From Gammaproteobacteria bacterium (GTDB taxonomy: Bacteria; Pseudomonadota; Gammaproteobacteria; UBA4575), in assembly GCA_028281205.1 (NCBI GenBank), contig JANQKJ010000292.1, positions 1-9,942 on the forward strand: a DNA stretch of 9,942 nucleotides, read 5' to 3'. This document shows, piece by piece, positions 1-7,129 of the stretch (positions are counted from its first letter, which is position 1; every line of letters begins with the position of its first letter). The notes beneath the pieces were generated by a model that was not told the origin of the DNA, did no database searches, and saw nothing but the letters and a program-made list of their open reading frames with translations. The position numbers and the translations under genes were made by a program.

Positions 1-243
1 GCAGCCACCGTCTAAATTCCATTTTTCATATAATTCGCGCGCATATGACAAGGCACGCTCACTACTGGGTCCAGTGGCTTCAAACTTATTACTTGCCTGT
101 ATCGATAATTGTGTCGCAAATCCGTCTATTGCAACACCCACACTGATGAATTTACGTCCTAATGCACCACCCAAATCAACGAATCCCAAATGCAATCTCG
201 CAGGCGTTGTTACGGTAACATTTTGATTTTTGTGATATAACAT
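1..243 (-). CDS. mptG: beta-ribofuranosylaminobenzene 5'-phosphate synthase, N-terminal part (cut by window edge)
   Basis: Reading the - strand from an ATG at 243 gives 81 codons open to the window edge. Residues 9-21 read VTVTTPARLHLGF, followed by DLGGALGR (23-30) and a SVGVAID stretch (34-40). That is the N-terminal signature of RFA-P synthases of the GHMP-kinase superfamily. By family knowledge the enzyme condenses 4-hydroxybenzoate or 4-aminobenzoate with PRPP, releasing CO2 or its equivalent, as the first committed step of (tetrahydro)methanopterin synthesis in the cytoplasm. The ATG at 243 has a GGAA about 6 nt upstream and places the motif at the usual distance from the N-terminus. 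The frame stays open to a stop at 304-306, but only non-ATG starts lie upstream. It is divergent from fhcBADC, which needs the H4MPT cofactor, so the context agrees with the call. The C-terminal part is outside the window. Confidence 0.85.
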   Translation of the reverse strand, partial: MLYHKNQNVTVTTPARLHLGFVDLGGALGRKFISVGVAIDGFATQLSIQASNKFEATGPSSERALSYARELYEKWNLDGGC

Positions 244-473
244 CAATGTTCCATATTTACTTATACTGCTGACAATATGTTCACCAATCAGCAATCGAAT
301 TCTTTATCGATTATTCTAGAATTGTAGGAGCTTTATTTTATACTGAACTACACATAGCAAACTAGTAGATACAATCATAATCTAAGACAATATGTCATGA
401 TCAAATAACTTTGGCTGCCATACGTCATTATCCAAAACAATAAAATTTATATCACACACATAACAATAGTCTA
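244..473. other. Divergent intergenic spacer between mptG and fhcB
   Basis: This 230-bp AT-rich spacer must hold the promoters for both mptG (leftward) and fhcBADC (rightward). I see no convincing complete sigma-70 pair. On the - strand there is a TATAAG hexamer at 260-265 with a weak TTGGTG 16 bp before it, which would give mptG a very short leader. On the + strand there is a TATACT at 339-344 without a good -35, which would give fhcB a leader of about 120 nt. A perfect 10-bp palindrome ATTCTAGAAT lies at 313-322 and could be an operator, but palindromes this short arise by chance in AT-rich DNA. No coding frame or RNA structure was recognised. Confidence 0.5.
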
Positions 474-1730
474 ATGCAGTATGAAAATGTCACTTGCCCA
501 CACTGTGGGATCCTCTGTGATGATCTATCCGTCGAGGTTAGTGAATCTTCAGTCACACCTTTAAATATCAAGCATGCCCACTGTTTAAGAGCATTTGAGC
601 AAGCCAGTATAAAAGACGCTGATTTGCCTTCACCACAAATAAATGGACAACAAACTTCACTTGATGAGGCGATCAATAAAGCAGTAGATATTTTAAAAAC
701 CTCATCTCAACCATTGATTAGTGGCCTTATTGCCGATGTGCAAGCATGTAGAGAGGCCATTGCACTTAGCGAAAAAGTCGCGGGAGTCATTGATCATGCA
801 AATGGTCCGTATATGCGCGCTAATATAGCTGTGCTGCAAAGAATGGGGAAAGTTAAAACAACACTAGCAGAAGCAAGAAACCGCTCCGATAATATTATTA
901 TTTTTGGCTCTCAAATAATTGAACGTTTCCCGCGACTAATGGAACGGGTATTAACACCCAATAAAAGCTTGGGTGCAGACAATACTATTAACAAAAAAAT
1001 CACCATTATTGATTCACAAGCTCAACCCGTGAATCAACAATTTGATCAAGCCAATATCAATTACTTAAGATTAGACGCACCTAATCTAGAATCGGTCATA
1101 GCGACCCTAGAATTAATTATCCACTCTCCTGCAGAATCTGAACAAGACTGTAATATAGATAAATCTCTACTCGACTTATATCAACAAATTATTGCTAGCC
1201 AATACACAACTATGATTTGGTATACAGGTTTATTTGATAACGTTGCAGCAGAGCAAACCGTACAAATTATTACGCAGTCTATTAAGAAATTAATGGAACA
1301 AGTACGTTGTGTAGGATTACCATTAGGAGGTTCTAAAGGAGAAATCACCGCTACTCAAGTCGCCACATGGCAAACCGGCGTACCGTTGCCTATAGCATTT
1401 ATGGGCGGCACTCCAGTGCATAATCCAGTGTTATATGATGGTGTTGCTATGCTAGAAAATAGTGAAGCTGACGCACTTGTATGGTTATCAACTTATAGTT
1501 CGGACGATGCTCCACCCAAAACAGATATTCCTACTATTGTGATAGGCCATCCAGGCTTGCAAATCGCCGACACCACAGCAGTATATATTCCCGTGGGTAT
1601 TCCTGGCATTGACGTACGCGGACTCGCGTGTCGTGTTGATAGCGTGGCGACTCTGCCATTACAAAAAATTCGCAACAATGCACTGCCTGCTGCAAACGAT
1701 GTGCTAAATAAAATGATTGAGATGCTCTAG
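474..1730 (+). CDS. fhcB: Formyltransferase/hydrolase complex subunit B (formylmethanofuran dehydrogenase subunit B homologue)
   Basis: This 418-residue protein is homologous to FwdB/FmdB, with the usual length of bacterial FhcB. It opens with CPHCGILCDDL, giving C8, C11 and C15, with C37 in a following HAHC motif; these four cysteines resemble the [4Fe-4S] ligands of archaeal FwdB. The segment corresponding to the archaeal catalytic Cys/Sec loop reads GVIDHANGPYMRAN (about 102-115) with no cysteine, so the Mo/W-pterin redox site appears lost. That agrees with the known bacterial complex, which is not a dehydrogenase: it transfers formyl from H4MPT to methanofuran and hydrolyses it to formate. 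The start at 474 puts the Cys motif at the normal position. There is no clear Shine-Dalgarno sequence, which is common in AT-rich leaders. It is the first gene of fhcBADC, 8 nt before fhcA. Confidence 0.9.
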   Translation: MQYENVTCPHCGILCDDLSVEVSESSVTPLNIKHAHCLRAFEQASIKDADLPSPQINGQQTSLDEAINKAVDILKTSSQPLISGLIADVQACREAIALSEKVAGVIDHANGPYMRANIAVLQRMGKVKTTLAEARNRSDNIIIFGSQIIERFPRLMERVLTPNKSLGADNTINKKITIIDSQAQPVNQQFDQANINYLRLDAPNLESVIATLELIIHSPAESEQDCNIDKSLLDLYQQIIASQYTTMIWYTGLFDNVAAEQTVQIITQSIKKLMEQVRCVGLPLGGSKGEITATQVATWQTGVPLPIAFMGGTPVHNPVLYDGVAMLENSEADALVWLSTYSSDDAPPKTDIPTIVIGHPGLQIADTTAVYIPVGIPGIDVRGLACRVDSVATLPLQKIRNNALPAANDVLNKMIEML

Positions 1731-1738
1731 AGGGAACG

Positions 1739-3397
1739 ATGGCAATAAAACTCACAGGTGGGGAAGTCTATGATCCCGCACATCAGATTGATGGCAAACA
1801 AAAAGATTTATACATTATTGATGGCAACATCACACATTCTTTGCCTGACAATGAAAAAATAACTCATACCCATGATTTAAATGGTTGTATCGTTATGGCT
1901 GGCGCCATTGATCTACATACTCATATTGGTGGCGGTAAAGTTAATATAGCTCGTACTATGATGTTGGAAGACGAACACGCACATCCACATCTTGGCAATC
2001 ACATTTGCCGCTCAGGTAATGGTCATGCTGTGCCATCAAGTTTTACTACTGGCTACCGCTACGCAGAAATGGGTTACACCGCTTGCTTTGAGCCCGCGGT
2101 ACTTCCTGTCAATGCGCGTCAAGCGCATATGGAAATGGCAGATACTCCGATGATTGATAAAGGTGGTTATGTCTTATTAGGAAACGATGACTTCTTACTT
2201 GGCATGCTGCAATCTGGAGCTGACCAATCTGCAATTAATGATTATGTTGCGTGGATATTAAATGCTAGCCAATGCATTGGTATAAAAGTCGTCAACGCGG
2301 GAGGAATACACGCTTTTAAATTCAATCAACGTCGCCTTGATGTCGACGAAACTAGCCCAGCCGGCATTACACCACGCGATATTATCAACAAACTAAGTCG
2401 TGCTGTGCACGAACTTGGGGTGCCACACCCCTTACATGTACACGCTAGTAATTTAGGAATTCCCGGAAATTTCAAATCAACACTTGCAACCATGGCAGCC
2501 GCAGAGGGTTTACCAATTCACTTAACCCATATCCAGTTTCACAGTTATGGTACTGAAGGTGATTATAACTTTTCATCTGCTGCATGCGAAATTGCCGAAG
2601 CCATTAACAGCACACCTAATGTTACTGCAGATGTGGGTCAAATCATGTTTGGTCAAACCATCACTACGTCTGGTGATACCATGATGCAATACTTTGGTCA
2701 TGAACATGCTCATCCCAAAAAGTGGACTGTTATGGATATTGAATGTGAAGCTGGATGTGGTGTGGTTCCATTTAAATATCGTGATAAAAGTTTTGTCAAC
2801 GCTTTACAGTGGGCAATTGGTTTGGAGATATTTTTGCAAGTCAATGATCCCTGGCGTGTATTCTTAACTACCGACCATCCTAATGGTGCACCATTTACAA
2901 GCTACCCACACTTAATCAAACTGTTAATGAATCGATCATTTAGAAATGATGCATTCAATATCATCCACCAAGATGCGCAGAAAATGTCAAACTTGGCCTC
3001 CATGGATAGAGAATATAGTTTGTATGAAATTGCTATCATGACTCGTGCTGCCCCGGCAAAAATTTTAGGACTCACCGATCATGGCCACCTCGGTGAAGGC
3101 GCGACAGCTAACATCACTGTTTATCGCAAACAGGATGATGTTGAACGCATGTTTGCCAAACCAGCTTTAGTATTTAAAAATGGCACGCTAGTTGTAAAAG
3201 ACGGAGAAGTCATAGAAACTGTTAAAGGTGTCACTCATGTTGTTAAACCTGAATATGATAAAAGTGTTGAAAAGTCGCTAAGCAAATACTTTGCAGACTA
3301 TCAAACTATTTCTTTACCTAATTTCAAAATTTCTAATGATGAAATGATTGAATGCATAGGTAGCGAAGTAAAAGTTCATCCATGCACCCAGGGTTAG
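1739..3397 (+). CDS. fhcA: Formyltransferase/hydrolase complex subunit A (formylmethanofuran hydrolase, zinc amidohydrolase)
   Basis: A 552-residue amidohydrolase-superfamily protein corresponding to FwdA/FmdA. Visible metal-site elements are DLHTH (H60, H62), a lysine in GIKVVNAGG (K183) at the place of the carboxylated lysine, LHVHASN (H233, H235), LTHIQFH (H264, H268) and TTDHPNG (D379, the expected catalytic aspartate). This is the full dinuclear zinc set, so the subunit should hydrolyse formyl-methanofuran to formate and methanofuran. The C-terminal region (about 430-500) has the usual small beta domain containing ADxTVY-like TANITVY. The start at 1739 is preceded by GAGGGA overlapping the fhcB stop, 8 nt downstream of fhcB, which implies translational coupling. 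It acts in the cytoplasm in the last step of H4MPT-linked formaldehyde oxidation. No sign of truncation. Confidence 0.94.
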   Translation: MAIKLTGGEVYDPAHQIDGKQKDLYIIDGNITHSLPDNEKITHTHDLNGCIVMAGAIDLHTHIGGGKVNIARTMMLEDEHAHPHLGNHICRSGNGHAVPSSFTTGYRYAEMGYTACFEPAVLPVNARQAHMEMADTPMIDKGGYVLLGNDDFLLGMLQSGADQSAINDYVAWILNASQCIGIKVVNAGGIHAFKFNQRRLDVDETSPAGITPRDIINKLSRAVHELGVPHPLHVHASNLGIPGNFKSTLATMAAAEGLPIHLTHIQFHSYGTEGDYNFSSAACEIAEAINSTPNVTADVGQIMFGQTITTSGDTMMQYFGHEHAHPKKWTVMDIECEAGCGVVPFKYRDKSFVNALQWAIGLEIFLQVNDPWRVFLTTDHPNGAPFTSYPHLIKLLMNRSFRNDAFNIIHQDAQKMSNLASMDREYSLYEIAIMTRAAPAKILGLTDHGHLGEGATANITVYRKQDDVERMFAKPALVFKNGTLVVKDGEVIETVKGVTHVVKPEYDKSVEKSLSKYFADYQTISLPNFKISNDEMIECIGSEVKVHPCTQG

Positions 3398-3401
3398 AAC
3401 T

Positions 3402-4301
3402 ATGATAATTAATGGTGTTTTAATTGACGATACTTTTTCTGAAGCATTCTCAATGCGTGCAACTCGTATCGTTATCACCGCTATTAATTATAAGTGGGCA
3501 CGCCACGCGGCAGAAACTATGACAGGATTTGCTACTTCTGTTATTGGATGCCGAGTTGAAGCTGGTATTGAACGTGCAATGGGCAATCATGAAACTCCAG
3601 ATGGCCGTCCTGGTATTTCCGTTTTATTATTTTCCACTGATAGAAAAACATTACAAAAGCAACTTGAAACACGGGTCGGACAATGTGTACTAACATGCCC
3701 TACTACTGCAGTATTTGCGGGCATGGATAGCGAAGACACTATCGCTCTAGGGAAAAACTTGCGTTATTTTGGTGATGGTTACCAAAGTTCTAAATTAATT
3801 GGTGATAAACGTTTCTGGCGTGTCCCGGTGATGGATGGCGAATTTGTGTGCGAAGAAAGCACTGGCATTACTAGTGCTATAGGTGGAGGCAATTTATTAG
3901 TATTTGCACGCAATATCTCACAGGCACTACTCGCCTGTGAAGCTGCCATTGACTCAATGAGCATGCTACCCAACATTATATTACCGTTCCCTGGCGGCGG
4001 TGTACGCTCAGGCTCTAAAGTTGGCTCTAAATATCCTGAACTTAGCGCGTCCACTAACCACTATTACTGCCCAACATTAAAGGGGCAACCCGGTAATGTA
4101 TTAGATAAAAATATTGAAGCTGTGATGGAGATTGTAATTGATGGATTAAGTACTAAAGATGTGCGTCTTGCAATGAAACGTGGCATTGATGCTATTTGTG
4201 ACTTGGGTAAATCTCAAGGCATCGAAAAAATTACTGGTGGTAACTACGGCGGCAAACTGGGTCAACATCACTTCCATTTAAGAGAGATAGTAAATGACTA
4301 A
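3402..4301 (+). CDS. fhcD: Formylmethanofuran:tetrahydromethanopterin formyltransferase (Fhc subunit D)
   Basis: A 299-residue protein, matching the ~297 residues typical of Ftr. It begins MIINGVLIDDTFSEAFSMRA with ATRIVITA following, the standard Ftr N-terminus. Family-typical glycine-rich segments are visible: TGITSAIGGGN (about 154-164) and PFPGGGVRSGSKVGSKY (195-211), plus the C-terminal TGGNYGGKLGQHHFHL (278-293). It transfers the formyl group between H4MPT and methanofuran; in bacteria it works inside the FhcABCD complex, in the direction from formyl-H4MPT to methanofuran. The gene starts 4 nt after the fhcA stop with an AGGG just upstream, and its end overlaps fhcC by 8 nt. Both junctions point to one polycistronic, translationally coupled mRNA. 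Complete, no oddities seen. Confidence 0.95.
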   Translation: MIINGVLIDDTFSEAFSMRATRIVITAINYKWARHAAETMTGFATSVIGCRVEAGIERAMGNHETPDGRPGISVLLFSTDRKTLQKQLETRVGQCVLTCPTTAVFAGMDSEDTIALGKNLRYFGDGYQSSKLIGDKRFWRVPVMDGEFVCEESTGITSAIGGGNLLVFARNISQALLACEAAIDSMSMLPNIILPFPGGGVRSGSKVGSKYPELSASTNHYYCPTLKGQPGNVLDKNIEAVMEIVIDGLSTKDVRLAMKRGIDAICDLGKSQGIEKITGGNYGGKLGQHHFHLREIVND

Positions 4302-5121
4302 TATCACTACTATCACATTTAATAATTCAACTAACCTTCGTATCGATATGCGCTGGGTCAGTAGTGCAATAAATAATGCATGTAGTGCTGAAAAAGCTAA
4401 AAAGATAACCATCCCAGTTGGCAATAAAACTACTGAAATAGGTGAGTTATTTGATATCACTGGTGACTTTTCCAATTCAGATATCGTACTCAACAACGCT
4501 AGTGAAAAATTTGACTATATTGGATACCAACTACCTATTAGCAAACGACTCACTGTTGAAGGTGATTGCGGTCATTATGCTGGCGCAGAGTTAGCGGGCG
4601 GTAAATTAATAATTAATGGCAATACTAGTGATTTTTCTGCCTGTGCTATGCACAGTGGCGTACTTGAAGTCAAAGGTAATAGTGGCAACTACACTGGCAG
4701 TGCTTATGCCGGCCATAAAAAAGGTATGTCAGGAGGCACTGTACTCGTTCATGGTAGCGCAGAGGATTTTACCGGGGATTTAATGCGCCGCGGAATTATT
4801 ATGGTGGTTGGCAATATAGGTAGCTATTGTGGCAGCAGAATGATCGCCGGCACTATTACGACTCTAGGTACAGTAGGTAACCATGCCGGCTCTGGCATGC
4901 GCCGTGGTACATTATTATTCTCTGAATTACCTAGTGAAATGAATTCTACATTCATAAATTGCGGTCGCCATAACCTAGGTTATCTTACTCTACTGTTACA
5001 CGAACTCAGAACCTATGATAGTGAATTCAAGTCTTTGCACTCTATGCGACGACGCGTACAGAGATATATGGGCGACCCATCAGTCGGAGGGCTTGGGGAA
5101 ATACTTATATGGATCGGCTGA
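4294..5121 (+). CDS. fhcC: Formyltransferase/hydrolase complex subunit C (beta-helix protein)
   Basis: A 275-residue FwdC/FmdC homologue. The middle (about 85-210) is a right-handed beta-helix made of ~19-residue turns. Recurrent glycines follow short strands: VEGDCGHYAGAEL, INGNTSDFSACAM, VKGNSGNYTGSAY, VHGSAEDFTGDLM, VVGNIGSYCGSRM and LGTVGNHAGSGM. This fold is shared with the C-terminal domain of glutamate synthase. In the bacterial complex it has a structural and scaffolding role beside FhcB and FhcA. The ATG at 4294 lies inside the end of fhcD (8-nt overlap) with an AGAGAG ribosome site at 4281-4286. It is the last gene of fhcBADC; no hairpin terminator directly follows its stop, so some read-through into the next small gene is possible. 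Confidence 0.93.
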   Translation: MTNITTITFNNSTNLRIDMRWVSSAINNACSAEKAKKITIPVGNKTTEIGELFDITGDFSNSDIVLNNASEKFDYIGYQLPISKRLTVEGDCGHYAGAELAGGKLIINGNTSDFSACAMHSGVLEVKGNSGNYTGSAYAGHKKGMSGGTVLVHGSAEDFTGDLMRRGIIMVVGNIGSYCGSRMIAGTITTLGTVGNHAGSGMRRGTLLFSELPSEMNSTFINCGRHNLGYLTLLLHELRTYDSEFKSLHSMRRRVQRYMGDPSVGGLGEILIWIG

Positions 5122-5164
5122 TATGTAAATACCCATTACACACCACTTCATAACACTGCTACAA

Positions 5165-5207
5165 TTAATTTAACTATTAGAATTAAATATACTATCAAGA
5201 TAGGAGA
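5165..5207 (+). promoter_or_regulatory. Candidate promoter and strong ribosome binding site for the DUF4242 gene
   Basis: The 91-bp gap after fhcC contains a TATACT -10-like hexamer at 5188-5193 with only a weak -35 (TTAATT, 5165-5170, 17-bp spacer). It also has a strong Shine-Dalgarno AGGAGA at 5202-5207, 5 nt before the ATG at 5213. The ribosome site is convincing; the promoter is tentative. This is the clearest ribosome site among the + strand genes, suggesting the small protein is made at a level independent of fhc. Confidence 0.4.
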
Positions 5208-5212
5208 CCAAT

Positions 5213-5485
5213 ATGCCGAAGTATATTATTGAAAGAGAGATTCCTGATGCCGGCAATCTTACTGCAAGTGACTTACAAGGCATCTCTCAAAAGTCTTGCA
5301 GCATTCTTAAAAATATGGGACCGCAAATTCAATGGGTCGAGAGTTTTGTGACTCAGGATAAAATCTATTGCACATACATCGCACCCAATGAAGAAGAAAT
5401 TCGCAAGCATGCTAATGAAGGTGGCTTTCCTGCCAACAGTATTTCAGAAATTAAAAGTGTCATAGACCCCACCACTTCTGAATAA
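5213..5485 (+). CDS. DUF4242 family small protein (possible nickel/metal-binding)
   Basis: A 90-residue cytoplasmic protein without signal peptide or membrane segment. The pattern YIIEREIPDAGNLT (4-17), a cysteine at 29, QWVESFVTQDKIYCTYIAP (40-58), EEIRKHANEGGFPANSISEI (61-80) and the ending VIDPTT (83-88) is typical of DUF4242. One Streptomyces coelicolor member of that family has been described as a nickel-binding protein. C29, C53 and H66 are candidate metal ligands, but I cannot tell which are used. It lies 91 nt downstream of fhcC, in the same direction, with its own AGGAGA ribosome site and a terminator behind it. A role in C1 metabolism is inferred from position only; members of this family occur next to many unrelated genes. 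Confidence 0.8.
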   Translation: MPKYIIEREIPDAGNLTASDLQGISQKSCSILKNMGPQIQWVESFVTQDKIYCTYIAPNEEEIRKHANEGGFPANSISEIKSVIDPTTSE

Positions 5486-5524
5486 GATTATAGAGTCTTA
5501 CAGGGAAAATTAGAGCGCAAATAC

Positions 5525-5548
5525 AAAAGCCCTCACATGAGGGTTTTT
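5525..5548. terminator. Bidirectional rho-independent terminator between convergent operons
   Basis: The stem CCCTC (5530-5534) / GAGGG (5539-5543) with an ACAT loop is followed on the + strand by five T (5544-5548) and preceded by AAAA (5525-5528), which extends the pairing. On the - strand the same hairpin is followed by CTTTT. It sits 40 nt after the DUF4242 stop and 42 nt beyond the stop of the - strand small gene. That is the right place to end both the fhc/DUF4242 transcript and the methanethiol-oxidase-side transcript. Confidence 0.75.
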
Positions 5549-5589
5549 GCTCAATAACCATACTATTCGATATAGATCTAGCATGTATG

Positions 5590-5877
5590 CTAGGGCGAAC
5601 CAAACATACATCCTTGCTCTGTAACCACTACCGGAAAATCACCTAAGCCCCGCATAGTGGAAGCAACACAATATTGCTCAAGCTGAATTGTTAATTGCTG
5701 GGCATCTATACCTTCTGTTGCAGAATACATGACGCGCAAAAAATGAGAGTTTTTCTCCTGCACCAAACGAAAGCAATAACTCTCTTCATCTTGTTGTTCC
5801 TCTATAGCAAACTCAGGAAACTCAGTTTGCAAATAAACAACTATAGAGTCTCGCAACTCTTGTTTATAAAACGACAT
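5590..5877 (-). CDS. Hypothetical small protein (~95 residues) at the end of the TlpA/mauG operon
   Basis: I do not recognise a family. The frame encodes about 95 residues from ATG 5877 (a TTG at 5880 is a possible alternative start). The N-terminal half is acidic and likely helical (QELRDSIVVYLQTEFPEF, then EEQQDEES). The middle has alternating strand-like stretches (SYCFRLV, HFLRVMYSA). The end reads FPVVVTEQGCMFGSP. There is no signal peptide or transmembrane segment, so it is probably cytoplasmic. It starts 9 nt after the upstream TlpA gene stop and ends shortly before the shared terminator, so it looks like the last gene of that operon. Two cysteines are present in the middle and one near the C-terminus. 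Confidence that it is a gene comes from operon packing, the terminator and protein-like composition, not from homology. Confidence 0.65.
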   Translation of the reverse strand: MSFYKQELRDSIVVYLQTEFPEFAIEEQQDEESYCFRLVQEKNSHFLRVMYSATEGIDAQQLTIQLEQYCVASTMRGLGDFPVVVTEQGCMFGSP

Positions 5878-5886
5878 CAATCAATC

Positions 5887-6471
5887 TTAAGTATTGGATG
5901 ACTCAGTATCCAATATAGCAAGTCGCTCATACTCTTTCATAATTTCTTGAATAAACTGAACCATTTCATCTGAGGCCCATTCGCGCTCACCTGTTGCTTG
6001 ATAAATTAGTTTGCCGGACGGACTAATTAAAAATGTTGTTGGCAAGCCTGCAACAGGCCAACTTGACAACGACATATTCTTATCGATCACAATATCAAAA
6101 TCGACAGGCCTGTCTTTTAAGAACTGTTTCACTGTTGCTAAAGCTGGCCCCACATGGACACCTACCACTTCAAAACTATGACTGCCATTCAATTTATTAT
6201 GCAAATCATTTAATGCCGGCATTTCCCTCACACACGGGGGACACCACGTTGCCCAGAAATTCAACAATACAAACTTACCATCGTAATCCGACAAGCTAAT
6301 ATCATCGCCATGAGCGCTCATCAGAGTGAAATCAGATGCATCAGAACTAGGGATTTTATCCATTAAGTCACCGCCTGCTATTGCTATTGCAGCAAATAAC
6401 ATCAGCGCCAAAACAGAAGATACACTTCTCCGAACAAGACATTTTCGATCAAAATTTGAGTTTTGTTTCAT
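5887..6471 (-). CDS. TlpA/ResA-type periplasmic thioredoxin-like protein (WCPPC)
   Basis: A 194-residue protein with an N-terminal hydrophobic segment (about 16-33, VSSVLALMLFAAIAIAG) preceded by basic residues: an uncleaved anchor or a signal peptide into the periplasm. The thioredoxin domain covers about 45-180, with NFWATWCPPC (active-site C77 and C80), EMPALNDL helix, and the cis-proline motif GLPTTF (P144). TlpA/ResA proteins reduce disulfides, typically in cytochrome c haem-attachment sites or copper-site cysteines of oxidase maturation factors. It is followed closely by the small unknown gene and preceded by a 109-bp gap from its paralogue. Its place downstream of SCO and a c-type haem protein suggests a thiol-reduction role in maturing one of those; this is inference. 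Could equally be a general redoxin. Confidence 0.85.
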   Translation of the reverse strand: MKQNSNFDRKCLVRRSVSSVLALMLFAAIAIAGGDLMDKIPSSDASDFTLMSAHGDDISLSDYDGKFVLLNFWATWCPPCVREMPALNDLHNKLNGSHSFEVVGVHVGPALATVKQFLKDRPVDFDIVIDKNMSLSSWPVAGLPTTFLISPSGKLIYQATGEREWASDEMVQFIQEIMKEYERLAILDTESSNT

Positions 6472-6542
6472 AATAACTACATGATTAGAGGTGTTCTATA
6501 ATAGAGTAATATTTATGTGTTTAGTTCGTGTAGATAACTGCG

Positions 6543-6548
6543 ATTATA
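6543..6548 (-). promoter_or_regulatory. Candidate -10 element upstream of the WCPPC TlpA gene
   Basis: In the 109-bp gap between the two TlpA-like genes (6472-6580) the - strand carries a perfect TATAAT at 6543-6548. No good -35 stands 16-18 bp before it and there is no extended TGn. It would give a leader of about 65 nt before the ATG at 6471. The gap is much larger than the other spacings of this block (about 7-15 nt downstream of SCO), which supports an internal promoter. I see no terminator hairpin here. Confidence 0.35.
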
Positions 6549-6580
6549 ACTATTTACACTACTGTTTATCCTGAAAGTAC

Positions 6581-7114
6581 CTAACTTGAGTCTTTATTTT
6601 GTTCATAGTCATCATATACGTGCTTTATGAAATCTATCATTTGTGGTGAGTTCCACATTCTGGTTCCGATGGCACGATATGCAAAATTACCTTCAGGAGT
6701 CAGGATATATGTGGTTGGTAATGTTGGTATACTCCAATGGCCAAGCTCCAGATCCATATCCATAACAACAGCATAACTTACCGGGCTCACTTCAATCTGC
6801 TCATTGACACCATCTACATCATCTCCTGCATGGATAGCCACCACATTCAAAGTGATACCGTCTTTAGCAAGCTGTTTTTTTAAATCTTCAAATAAAGATA
6901 ATTCTGCACGACATATTACACATTTAGTAGACCAAAAATTAACAATAGTAAAATGGCCTTTAAACTCGTCAAGTGTAAATTCACCCGTGGTTGAATAAGG
7001 TAAAGTAAAATTTTGCGCTTCCATAGTGCGCGGCATTGCATCTAATAGGCGTTCTGCAAAAGCGGAATTACATATAAACAGTGCAAATGTGGTGGCTAAA
7101 ATTCGATTAAACAT
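6581..7114 (-). CDS. TlpA-like periplasmic thioredoxin-fold protein with atypical CVIC active site
   Basis: A 177-residue secreted protein: signal peptide 1-20 (ILATTFALFICNSAFA, cleavage likely after AFA), then a thioredoxin fold. The redox motif is NFWSTKCVICRAE, so C65 and C68 are kept but the usual tryptophan is K64 and the usual Pro-Pro is Val-Ile. The cis-proline loop TLPTTY (P133) is intact, as is the C-terminal RAIGTRMWNSPQMIDFIK stretch. That stretch aligns with the neighbouring WCPPC protein (QATGEREWASDEMVQFIQ), so the two are diverged tandem paralogues. Replacement of the central CxxC residues is expected to shift redox potential or favour metal binding over disulfide exchange, as in SCO-like proteins. 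Its gene starts 15 nt after the mauG-like stop, indicating the same operon. Function is inferred to be periplasmic thiol or copper chemistry connected with MtoX maturation. Confidence 0.82.
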   Translation of the reverse strand: MFNRILATTFALFICNSAFAERLLDAMPRTMEAQNFTLPYSTTGEFTLDEFKGHFTIVNFWSTKCVICRAELSLFEDLKKQLAKDGITLNVVAIHAGDDVDGVNEQIEVSPVSYAVVMDMDLELGHWSIPTLPTTYILTPEGNFAYRAIGTRMWNSPQMIDFIKHVYDDYEQNKDSS

Positions 7115-7129
7115 AATATTTAGTAAATG

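Noticed and set aside
452..676. Open frame of 74 codons on the - strand over the fhcB start
   Set aside because: Antisense to the conserved CPHCGILCDDL motif of fhcB; no recognisable protein features.
1493..1755. Two overlapping - strand frames at the fhcB/fhcA junction
   Set aside because: They lie antisense to well-conserved coding sequence and overlap each other; shadows of fhcB.
3779..4054. 91-codon - strand frame inside fhcD
   Set aside because: Antisense to the conserved glycine-rich Ftr blocks, low-complexity composition, no ribosome site sought or needed.
4278..4496. 72-codon hydrophobic - strand frame across fhcD/fhcC
   Set aside because: The hydrophobic look comes from reversing the fhcC N-terminal codons; it overlaps both genes and the fhcC ribosome site.
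5525..5548. Possible repeat unit or attachment site at the convergent junction
   Set aside because: The hairpin with A/T flanks is fully explained as a terminator; no second copy or integrase seen.
5695..5901. 68-codon + strand frame opposite the small unknown gene
   Set aside because: Its orientation would place it beyond the terminator with no ribosome site, and the - strand frame is longer, packed in an operon and more protein-like.
6033..6299. 88-codon + strand frame opposite the WCPPC TlpA gene
   Set aside because: Antisense to clear thioredoxin motifs.
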